Assembly: GCF_901000735.1 (NCBI RefSeq)
Contig: NC_081544.1
Span: 12,202,850 to 12,266,849, forward strand
Source: Corylus avellana
Lineage: Eukaryota > Streptophyta > Magnoliopsida > Fagales > Betulaceae
DNA: 64,000 nt
Direction of reading: 5' to 3'
The notes beneath the pieces are model-generated. The model ran no database searches. It saw only the letters and a program-made list of their open reading frames with translations, and had not been told where the DNA came from. Every line of letters begins with the position of its first letter. Positions within the stretch are counted from its first letter, which is position 1. Below, one piece after another: positions 54,890 through 64,000 of the stretch. The position numbers and the translations under genes are program-made.

Positions 54890-55495
54890 TAGAAGCAGTA
54901 ACAAGGGTGATTCGAAAGGCAACAATTTTCGGTCAAAGTCCAGGAGAATGAAGGACATCAACTGTTATAAGTGCGGAAAGAAAGGGCACATCAAGTTGGA
55001 CTATTGGGACTGAAAGAAGAATAAGGAGGATGAGAAAGAAGGCTCCTCAAAATCTACGAACGTAGTGGAAGACAATTCAGACGATGCTAATGGTGATATG
55101 CTTTCTGTTGCATCTAATTCAGAGCATCCTGTGGATTCTTGGATTCTGGACTCAGCATGTTCGTTTCACGTGATGTCCAATAGAGATTGGTTTGACTCCT
55201 ACAGGTTAGTTAATTTTGGTATAGTTACTATGGGTAATGGTGCACATTACAAAATTATTGGCATAGGTATTATTAGAATTAAGATGTTTGATGGTGTGAT
55301 TAGAACGTTATGTGATGTTAGACATGTACAAGAAGTGGAAATGAATTTGATTTCATTAGGCACCTTAGACTGAAGCGATTATGGTTATAAATCTAAAGGT
55401 GGAGTAATGAAGGTGACTAATGGTGCGATGGTAGTGATGAAGGGACAGAAAAGTTCAAAAGATATCTATAAACTGTTGGGAAGTACAGTTGTAGA
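54890..55495 (+). pseudogene. Copia zinc knuckle and protease (remnant 3)
   Basis: Zinc knuckle CYKCGKKGHIKLDY (last cysteine lost), then WD-stop. The protease has ILDSACSFHVMSN with DSA kept. A TGA after LGTLD lies at 55371-55373. Confidence 0.78.
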
Positions 55496-56440
55496 TGGAA
55501 TCGCCTCTGTGGAGTTTGAGTCTGATTGTAGTGTTTTGTGGCATATGCGGTTGGGTCATATGAGTGAGCGGGGCATGTTGGAGCTTCATAAGAGAAATCT
55601 GTTGAAGGGTGTCAAAACATGCAAACTTAATTTCTGGAAGTTCTGTGTTCTGGGGAAGCAAAATCGGGTACAATTCAAGACAGCCACACACAAGATAGAG
55701 GACATTCTGGACTATGTTCATTCTGATGTTTGGGGACCTGTGAGGATAGTGTCCCGAGGAGGACATATGTACTTTGTGATCTTTATTGATGATTTCTCTA
55801 GAAAGGTATGGGAGTACTTCATGCCGTATAAATCAGAGTACACTGACATATTAACTTCGTGATCTTTATTGATGATTTCTCTAGAGTGGTTTAAGTGCCT
55901 GAGGACAGATAATGACACAGAGTACACAAATGACAGGTTCGAAGATTTCTGTGAGCAGCAGGTATAAAGAGACATTTTACAGTACGCAAGACACCACAGT
56001 AAAAATGTGTGGCAAAAAGGATGAATAGGTCTATTGCAAAGAGAGCACAATGTCTTAGGTTGAATGCTAGACTTGCAAAGGTTTTATGGGCAGATGCAGA
56101 AAGTATGTCATTCTACTCGATCAACAAGTCACCGAGGGTAGCACTAGATGGGAAAGTTGCAGAAAAGGTGTGGACAGGTAATGTGGTAGATTACTCTAGA
56201 TTGAGAGTATTTGGTTGGCCAACCTATGTGCACATACCTAGTGAAAAAAGATCGAAGCTTGATCCAAAGCCTAGATATTGTTTCTTTCTCGGATACGGGA
56301 AAGGGGTCAAGGGTTAGAAGTTTTGGGATTCGAAGGCAAACAAGGCGGTGATCAGTAGAGATGTGGTATTTGAAGAAAATTCCATGTTGAAGAGTACTTG
56401 GATGAAAAGCAGTAGGGGCCTAAAAACAGTAGCAATGATA
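55496..56440 (+). pseudogene. Copia integrase (remnant 3)
   Basis: WHMRLGHMSERGMLELHKRN, DYVHSDVWGP, FIDDFSRKVWEYF, the shared rearrangement, AKRMNRSI at 56009, then a TAG after GKGVKG at 56315-56317. Confidence 0.8.
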
Positions 56441-56502
56441 AGCAGGTGGAGTTAGAGACTCCCGTTCAGAAGAACACTTCCCTGGGTACAGAGACCTCTA
56501 CT

Positions 56503-57395
56503 TCAAGAATTGACTAGCATCACAGTATAGCCACAAACAGACCTAGACGCACTATCAGGCCACCAGTCAAGTACGGTTATGAAGACATGGTTTCCTATGC
56601 TCTTGCCATCAGCAGCGGAGATCCTACTACTTTTCAAGAGGTTGTCAATAGCCAAGAGAAGAACAAATGGGTGGGTGCTATGGCAGAGGAGATGGAATCC
56701 CTGCATAAGAACCAAACGTTGGATTTGGTGGAGCTTCTAGAATGGAATAGGGCGATAGGGTGTAAATGGGTGTACAAGAAAAAGGAAGTAGTATCAGAAA
56801 AAGGGCTAAAAAAATTCAAGGCTCGCCTAGTAGCTAAGAGTTATTCACAGCAAAAAGGGGTTGATTAAGAGGAAATATTTTCCCTAGTGGTCAAACATAC
56901 TTCTATCAGAGCGGTATTAGTGTTGGTAGCTCATTTTGACATGGCATTGGAGCAGATGGATGTGAAGGCAGCTTTTCTCCTTGGTGATTTGGAGGAGCAG
57001 ATTTACATGTAGTAACCAGAGGGGTTCAGTCAACCTGAACAGGAGCACCTCGTCGGTAAATTGAAGAAGTCACTTTATTGGCTGAAGCAGTCTACAAGGC
57101 AGTGGTATAAGCGGTTTGACTCTTATATAACTAGAATTGGCTACATGAGATGTGAGTATGATTGTTGTGTTTATGTGAGGAGCCTTGATGATGGGTCATT
57201 TATTTTTCTGTTACTGTACATGGATGATATGCTTATTGTAGCAAAGAGTATAGTGGAGGTCAACAAACTGAAGTTTTTGTTGAGTAGAGAATTTTACATG
57301 AAGGATTTGGGCATTGGGATGCAGTTAAATGGATTTTTAGATACTTAAAAGGTACTACAGGCTACAACATCACTTTTGTCAGACAGAATAGGGAT
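56503..57395 (+). pseudogene. Copia reverse transcriptase (remnant 3)
   Basis: GCKWVYKKKEVVSEKG, FKARLVAKSYSQQKGVD then TAA, MDVKAAFLLGDLEEQIYM, the shared TAG TAA pair at about 57010-57015, KKSLYWLKQ, and the active site as YMDD (LLYMDDMLI). The shared deletion follows MKDLGIG. Confidence 0.82.
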
Positions 57396-57830
57396 TTGTT
57401 AGTTGTGGGATATGTGGATGCAGATTATGCAGGGGACTTGGATGCCAGAAGATCGATCACGGGCTTTGTGTTCACTCGTGTAGGAAGACCCATATGTTGG
57501 AAGTCTATGATCCAGTCCATGGTTGCAGTGTCCACGACAGAGGAAGAGTACATGGCAGCGGCTGAAGCTGCAAAGGAAGCTTTGTGTCTCACAGGATTAG
57601 TCAAGGTGCAAGGTATTTAGCAAGGTGAAGTTTCATTGTATTGTGACAGCTAGAGTACCATTTATTTGGCAAAGAACCAAGTGTATCATGCGAGAACTAA
57701 GCACATTGATGTGAGGTTTCACAAGATCAGGGAATTGGTTGCTACAGGTGAATTGTTACTTGAGAAGATCCACACTTCTTGCATCGGTATGGGGTATTTT
57801 GGAGATTTCCTTAATACGTCTATACAAGTA
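57396..57830 (+). pseudogene. Copia RNase H (remnant 3)
   Basis: VGYVDADYAGDLDARRSIT, STTEEEYMAAAEAAKEAL, TAG after QGI, TAG after DS, then IYLAKNQ equivalents. Broken by two CAG-to-TAG type stops. Confidence 0.8.
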
Positions 57831-58007
57831 GGGTTTAGGGTTTTTCCTATATATATGTATAATGTAATCCTGAATCATTAAGAGTAAAAAAATACAGCCG
57901 CCTCTCTGTGGATGTAGAAAAATTGCCAAACTACGTTAAATCTGTGTGTCGACTCTCTCTCTTTTCAATTTTATATTGTTCATCAATTATTGTGGACGGT
58001 AACAACA

Positions 58008-59299
58008 TTCAAGAAAATGAAGCATTTACGGAAAGTTTTGGGCTTAAAGGACACTTTGAGAAGACATGATGATATGGTTAAATTTAATCAAGTCATGGAA
58101 ATGATTAAATCGAAATTTCTCTAATTAGAGTCAAAATCGGATTGGATTCAAATTTGGATTCTGCACACATCTCAGTATTTCGACTAGAACTTTCTTCTCA
58201 TGTATTGGATTGAGGTGATTCTGATAGCATTGGAAAGCTAACTCAAAATACTACAAATCATTGTGAAATAGGATTTTCCTAATTTGAACGTTTGCTATAC
58301 CAAAATTGTCCCGCAATATAAGATCGCAAATCTGGGCAAATCCTATTCCAATATGTACTTGGATTGCTTCCTTATTTGAGTAAGAGATTGAAGTCTGATT
58401 TTTATAGGATTCCCAGGGCTTCTAGGGTTTCTCTCAACCCATAAATAGACCTCTAAGCCTCACAATTTCACACAGAATTCCAGACACAACTTCAGAGAAG
58501 GAATTTGGAGGCTACTTCTAGAAGCTTTTCGGTTTATTCTTTCCCTTTTATTTTTTGTCTTTATATTAATTATGTGTAACTAAATGTTAGTTAGGGGCTA
58601 GATTGAAGCCCTCATCATGTCTTTTTAGGCTCTTAATATTGACGTCTTTGCTACAATCATATTTTGATATATTTAAATTGATTATTTCCTACTTAATTGA
58701 ATTCCTCATATGAATGTGCCTAATCAACATATGCATGTGGTATGGATTACTTATTTAAGTCAATTTAGATGACTGAGCCCTGGGCTTAATAGAGTGACAA
58801 AAGATACCTTTGTTTGTTCTTGGGATAATCAACATGAAAAACCGGGAGTAGACACCCATGCCCTAGGCTCCATGTGTTTGTTGATTTCCACATATTTATG
58901 CCTTTTCAAAGAACAACTTAGTAGACACCCATGGTAAATCCTTTGAGAAAGAAAATAATTAGAGTAGACACCCATTCCTAATTTGTTGCTTAGGGAGATC
59001 AATAACTTAAGGAAAAGACACCCATGCTTTTAGGTTGCTAAACATTAAATATACCAGTATGATTGGTGTATTGACATACTGTTATCTTAATTAGTCTGAT
59101 TAGTGGTGGATATCGAATTCCTAACGCTTTCATTTATCTTTATCTCTTTTCAAAATATCAATTTCATGACAATTTTGGTACTTCAAAAGGTAGAAAATCA
59201 ATTTTAAGCAAAATCAACACTCCTCGTGAGAATGATCTTGTACTTGCACCCTATACTATTATTTCGATCTTGTGCACTTGCAAGTTAAAACATAGCAAA
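58008..59299 (+). mobile_element. Athila-like LTR left of the inhibitor units (block 3)
   Basis: Equivalent of 18471-19757, with the same truncations and the spaced AGTAGACACCCAT series at about 58848-59030. Confidence 0.7.
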
Positions 59300-59673
59300 T
59301 ATTATGGCAATATTTGCTATGGTATTTATTATTGTAAATATGCTGATTTTATGTGATTTTGTAATTATTGTATTTCATTTCTTTTAGGGTCTTATTCAAC
59401 TGTAAATAGGTCATTTTAATGTACAATTGAACATACATGAGTAATAAAAATTTCTTCTCTAAAATTATCTTACTTTTGTCTTTTTCTACAACATAGAAAC
59501 ATCAGTTTTATCTAACTTACTTTTTTTATTTTCCACTCAAATAATAAGTATTGTTTCAACATATTTACCTATTTGTTGAAGTTTCACAACAACTCAAAAC
59601 CCCTTCTAGTTTTTCTCTCAAAAATAGCATTTCAAATATAGCAAAATCAATAAATGTGTTGTCAAAATCCTCA

Positions 59674-59681
59674 TATAAATA
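59674..59681 (+). promoter_or_regulatory. TATA box of inhibitor gene G
   Basis: TATAAATA, 74 bases upstream of the ATG, as in A and D. Confidence 0.65.
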
Positions 59682-59747
59682 TCGTTTACACAAGTCCTGT
59701 TCTTTCTCATTAATTTTCTTTCAAACACTCAAAAAGTACACTCAGTC

Positions 59748-62054
59748 ATGAAGATCTTGTCCATTTTGGCCCTCTTTCTACTTGCTCTCTTTGTCACTTG
59801 TGGTAACTTCTTAAATCTACTTTACATATATTTAAATTTATAAATAATGTGTTATTGGCATACGACACCATGTCAAACATTCAACGTATAAGTTATATTA
59901 AAGTTAGTTTTCCCATTTATATCATAAAATATTTGCTTGAAAAGTTTATATTTGTTTCTAAAATTTAACATCTTTAATACATTGAATTTGTCTTGTTAAT
60001 CAAACATTTGTAAGTGGTTTTGTGGGACCTAATGTAACTCATATAACAATATTCAAAGTAATCATCTAAACGTTAGAGAAAGCTAAGGAAACCATTGATA
60101 ATTGATTGTCAATTAAATTGAAAGCAAAGGAGCCTAGCTACTTAAGTATAAGAAAACTCATAAGAGAACATGCAAACTATATGGCAAGATAGTTATGGTT
60201 TTAGAAGAATCCTTTATTTTTTGTTAAGTGAGGGAAGCAATTTTATATGATTCCTTTTATTTAGAAGGAATAATGTCAATATTTGTTGCCTTTTAAAGTC
60301 ATCCTTTTAAATGGTCAGTAACATATATTTATATATCATGGTAGGTTCCTCTACTTCTGAAGAAATCAAGACAAACCGTTATGTACCTACATGGCCTCGT
60401 TACCCACCTTGTGCCAGTGGTTCTTGCACAGATCGATTATGTTGTGCCCAAGGTACTCTCCCTCTCTCACTCTCTCTCTCTCTCTCTCTCCCCCTCTATG
60501 TGTCATAAATCATTTATTTTCCAGCTCTATTTAACTTATAAACTCCATCCGTGCGGACAAGGAACTTCCAAGAGTTTTTTTTTGGCCGGAATTTAACGTA
60601 GTATCTAATGGTGTAAATGATTTCACCTGATAAATATGTTAGTACGTTATTCAAAAAATTTAAAGGATATGATATCATCTATGTCGTGTTTTAAGAATGA
60701 GTATTTTAAGAATAACTTTCAAGCTAATTTAAGTAAAAAACATTACCTCTCATGTTTATTTAAATTTGAATGTACATTTAAATGTCATTATTTCAAGTAC
60801 TAAAAAGGTGAGATGGTGTTGGAATAGATCTTTGGGTTTAAATCTTACAAAGAAATCGAAAATGAAAAGGAAAGATATGGATGTGCAATAAATTAGTTAT
60901 TGAAATAGGTACCAATTTGGACAGTTAATGTGAGAGAGTCGATATGAGATTTACTCGTCAAAAAATAATTTGGGTCTTAGTCACAAACATGGGCAGTTGA
61001 GTTCTATTTGGGCTCTCTCAATTTAGCTGCTAAAATTGCGGCAATTCGAAAAGTTAATTATTGTGAATGAAAATTTAGAAAAAAAGAAAAATGTGTTGAC
61101 ATTTGAAAAAGAAAAATGAAATACTAAGAAAAAGATTTAATCATGCTCCTATTTAGATTACTTAACTTCCAAATACCAATTTAATTGTCATAAATACTAA
61201 TTTGTATCTTCTCTAGTCAATCTCTCATCCAAGTCCATTCACATTTTTTTTTTCAAATATACTATTAAATTTGTAGGACCCACTATAGGTCCTACAGATC
61301 TAATGGTGGGCTTAAAAATAATTTGTACTCGAGATGGATAATAGTTGGGAAAAATAGCAGGTCTCCTTGATTATTTCTTCATTTATTTTCCCTTCATATG
61401 AGAATCTAAATAATGAAATGCTAGGTTATATTCCTCGTTTCCAATAGCTTAAGTCTAATTTAATTGCTGTACTTGTTGTTATGCTTATTACGAGTAATGT
61501 CATTTAATAGATTGTTATACGACTGACATATAACTTGAAAACATGGTAGTAAAAATCTTAACTTAAAAAAATATAAAAATTAATGACTAATTTTCAGTAC
61601 CACATCATGCCAGATATTTAACAGTTGTATAACAGTCTACTAAAGCTTATTTCTCTATGATCATTGTGTGCACTTTTGAATTTCTTCTTCTTCTTCTTCT
61701 TCCCTTTTTCTTAAATAAATGTTAATGCTTAGAGAACTTCTTCTAAGAAAGATAGAAATTAATTATCATTTTGTAGGGAGTTGTATCGAAGCGTGATGTT
61801 TTCGGAAAGAATAATTTTCATCCTAGTTCTATACTGATGCTAATTCAATTTTTGTAGGTCACAAATTTCGATGGCCTGAATTGGTTGGAAAGAATGAGCA
61901 GCAAGCCAAGGCGGTGATACAAAAGGATAACCCAATGGTAAAAGCAGTAGTCCTACCTCCAGGCTGGGTAGGACTTGCAGATTTCTGTTGCAATCGTGTA
62001 TACCTTGTCCTTGATCGCAATCACAATATCATTTCAGTACCTGTAGTTGGCTGA
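59748..62054 (+). CDS. Secreted potato-inhibitor-I family protein with cysteine-rich extra exon (copy G)
   Basis: Exons 59748-59802, 60345-60452 and 61858-62054, with GT-AG introns. The 119-residue product has the same signal peptide as A. In exon 2, G27 is K, placing a positive charge in the acidic start of the mature protein. In exon 3, L70 is Q and V113 is I. All six mature-region cysteines, the WPELVG motif and the reactive-loop segment are unchanged. An AATAAA lies at 62084. Intron sequences are closest to copy A. Intact. Confidence 0.85.
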
Positions 62055-62269
62055 GACTACATTTTGTAATGAAGTTTAAAACAAATAAATACAAAGTATT
62101 ATTATTTTTCTTTTATCTGCAATTTGAAAGGAGAAGCAAAAAGGTATATGATTTTTCTAATGTTATTTGCCAAAGTATATTTAATATGGACGTTGGATAA
62201 ATAAGATATATACATATACTTATAAACGCAAAGCCATAAGGAGACATGGAGCCCATGCCTTTCACGAAG

Positions 62270-62741
62270 CCAGGACGGAGCCAGAAAGTCTTATGGGCAG
62301 AGGCAAATCATAAATGAAAAATATTTTAGGATATGAGGGCGAAAGTATGAACGAGAAATATATAAAAATTGAAGGTTAAATTAATACAAAATAAAATTAG
62401 TATCAATTCATTGTTTAAAAAAAATAAAAATAAACAAAGGAAAAGTTACAAATAATTAGTTCATAATATATTTCAAAATTCACTTTAAATACCTATCAAA
62501 ATAGGACCCATTGTTCTCTTAGATCCTGAAAATCATGTGGCAAAATTTATACTAAATTTTGCAGTAATTTCTCTTTTTATGGAGGACATCAAAGAATTAG
62601 TCAAAAACTAATCTTCAATTTTATTATGAAGCTTAGTTTTGACAATGTTTAAGGCTGAAAATATTTGTTATATAGATGCGGAAGAAACGGTAAAAGTAGT
62701 AACAAGTACAATAAATTAAAAACAAGTTCATATTCTCAACA
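62270..62741 (-). pseudogene. Degenerate hAT transposase 3' end, unit G
   Basis: Starts CCAGGACGGAGCCAGAAAG. The minus strand keeps the dimerisation-domain similarity (SALNIVKTKLHNKIED and neighbours) with stops. Confidence 0.82.
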
Positions 62742-63525
62742 TATTATGGCAATATTTGCTATGGTATTCATTATTGTAAATATGCTGATTTTCTAATTGT
62801 TGTATTTCCTTTCTTTATGGGCCTTATTCAACTATAAATAGGTCATTTTATTGTATAATTGAACATATATTAGTAATACAAATTTCTTCTCTAAAATTAT
62901 CTTTCGTTTGTCTTTTTCTACAACATAGAAACGTCAGTTTTATCTAACATACTTTTTCTATCTTCCACTAAAATAATCGGTATTGTTTCAACATATTTAC
63001 TGATTTGTTGAAGTTTCACAACAACTCAAAACCCCTTTCAGTTTTTTCTCTCAAAAAAAGCTTTTCAAATATAGCAAAATCAATAAATGAGTTGTCAAAA
63101 TCCTCATATAAATATCGTTTACACAAGTCCTGTTCTTCCTCATTAATTTTCTTTCAAACACTCGAAAAGTACACTCAGTCATGAAGATCTTGTCCATTTT
63201 GGCCCTCTTTCTACTTGCTCTCTATGTCACTTGTGGTAACTTCTTAAATCTACTTTATATATATTTAAACTTATAAAAAATGTGTTATTGGCATGCGAAC
63301 CCATGTCAAACATAAAACATATAAGTTATATTAAAGTTAGTTTTCCCATTTATATCATAAAATATTCGTGTAAAGTCATCCTGTTATCAATAACATATAC
63401 TTATTTATCATGGTAGGTTCTCTACATCTGAAGAAATCGGGACAAACCGTTGTGTACCAACATGGCCTCGTTACCCACCTTGTGCCAGTGGTTCTTGCAC
63501 AGATCGATTATGTTGTGCCCATGGT

Positions 63526-63563
<38 letters not shown>

Positions 63564-64000
63564 TATGTGTCATCCCTGATTTATTTTCCAGCTATATTTA
63601 ACTTATAAACCCTATCCATGCGGACAAGGAAATACCAAGAGTTATTTTTTGGCCGGAATTTAATGTTGCATCTAATGGTGTAAATGATTTCACCTGATAA
63701 ATATGTGAGCACGTTATTCAAAAATTTTAAACGATATGATATCATCTATGTCGTGTCTTAAGAATGAGTATTTTAAGAATATGTTCCAAGCTAATTTAAG
63801 TGAAAAAACATTTCCTCTTGTGTTTATTTAAACTTGAGTGTACTTTTAAGTGTCATTATTTCAAGTACTAAAAAGGTGAGATGGAATTGGAATAGATCTT
63901 TGGGTTTAAACCTTACAAAGAAAGAGAAAATGAAAAGAAAAGATATGGATGTGCAATAAATTAGTTATTGAAATCGCTACCAATGTAAACAGTTAATGTG
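62742..64000 (+). repeat. Inhibitor unit H, cut by the window end
   Basis: Equivalent of unit B. Intron 1 has lost about 390 bases: AATATTCGTGTAAAGTCATCC joins sequences that are far apart in B. Confidence 0.85.
63181..64000 (+). pseudogene. Potato-inhibitor-I pseudogene (copy H), 3' end outside the window
   Basis: Exon 1 63181-63235 is intact (with Y15, as in B and E). Exon 2 63417-63523 has the same 1-base deletion as B and E (107 bases). The exon 3 position is beyond the window, so its stops cannot be checked. Confidence 0.8.

Larger units (their letters stand above)
53959..58007 (+). mobile_element. Copia element remnant 3, without the nested solo LTR
   Basis: 5' LTR about 53959-54233, primer-binding site ATTGGTATCAAAGC from 54234, gag from about 54257, then protease, integrase, reverse transcriptase, RNase H and a partial 3' LTR ending AACAACA at 58007. 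It spans the block 2/block 3 boundary. It shows the empty site for the solo LTR at about 54409. Confidence 0.85.
59300..62741 (+). repeat. 3.4-kb inhibitor unit G
   Basis: Equivalent of unit A in block 3. Several distinguishing bases agree with A and not D, such as ACGACACCATG in intron 1 and CATCATGCCAGATATTTAAC in intron 2. Confidence 0.85.
54874..64000 (+). repeat. Tandem block 3 (incomplete, runs off the window)
   Basis: This contains the copia body, Athila-like LTR, inhibitor unit G and most of unit H. By eye it is closer to block 1 than to block 2, for example in the copia protease region and in intron 1 of the inhibitor gene. Confidence 0.9.

Noticed and set aside
1..64000. tRNA or rRNA genes
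   Set aside because: No cloverleaf or rRNA core sequence was recognised by eye. The TGGTATCAAAGC and TGGCGCTGTTGCC matches are retroelement primer-binding sites.

Overview
The window is plant nuclear DNA, most likely from a woody eudicot. The evidence is GT-AG introns in short AT-rich genes, Ty1-copia and Athila-like Ty3-gypsy retroelements, TTF-type hAT transposons, and many A/T-rich repeats and MITE-like sequences. I cannot name the species. Three runs of N (100, 100 and 179 bases) show a draft assembly.

Region 1-15320 is a graveyard of mobile elements. A non-autonomous hAT-like element (320-4909) contains two scaffold gaps and a 1310-bp sequence present twice without visible difference, probably an assembly artefact. 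A 4.35-kb TTF-type hAT element (6368-10721) carries a transposase broken by one stop and one frameshift. Gypsy LTRs and a decayed Athila-like gag follow (11640-15320).

From 15321 to the end the sequence is a tandem array of about 20-kb blocks: block 1 at 15321-35795, block 2 at 35796-54873, and block 3 from 54874 past the window. Each complete block holds, in order, a dead copia element, an Athila-like LTR, two full-length and one truncated proteinase-inhibitor units, an Athila-like gag-only element, a solo LTR, and the start of the next copia element.

The host genes encode secreted potato-inhibitor-I (I13) proteins of 119 residues in three exons. Positions 1, 2 and 3 in each block behave differently. 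Position 1 (units A, D, G) is intact. Position 2 (B, E, H) shares a 1-nt deletion in exon 2, and B and E also share stop codons in exon 3. Position 3 (C, F) has lost its start and is cut off in intron 2 by an LTR. Each full 3.4-kb unit also carries a degenerate hAT transposase 3' end. This gives a nested history: hAT insertion beside one inhibitor gene, 3.4-kb tandem duplication, decay of units 2 and 3, then 20-kb block duplication.

The features most worth a second look are the cysteine-rich extra exon fused to the inhibitor core, the two-level tandem structure flanked by related LTRs, and clusters of short palindromic motifs, a different one in each LTR family, mostly upstream of the LTR TATA-like box.
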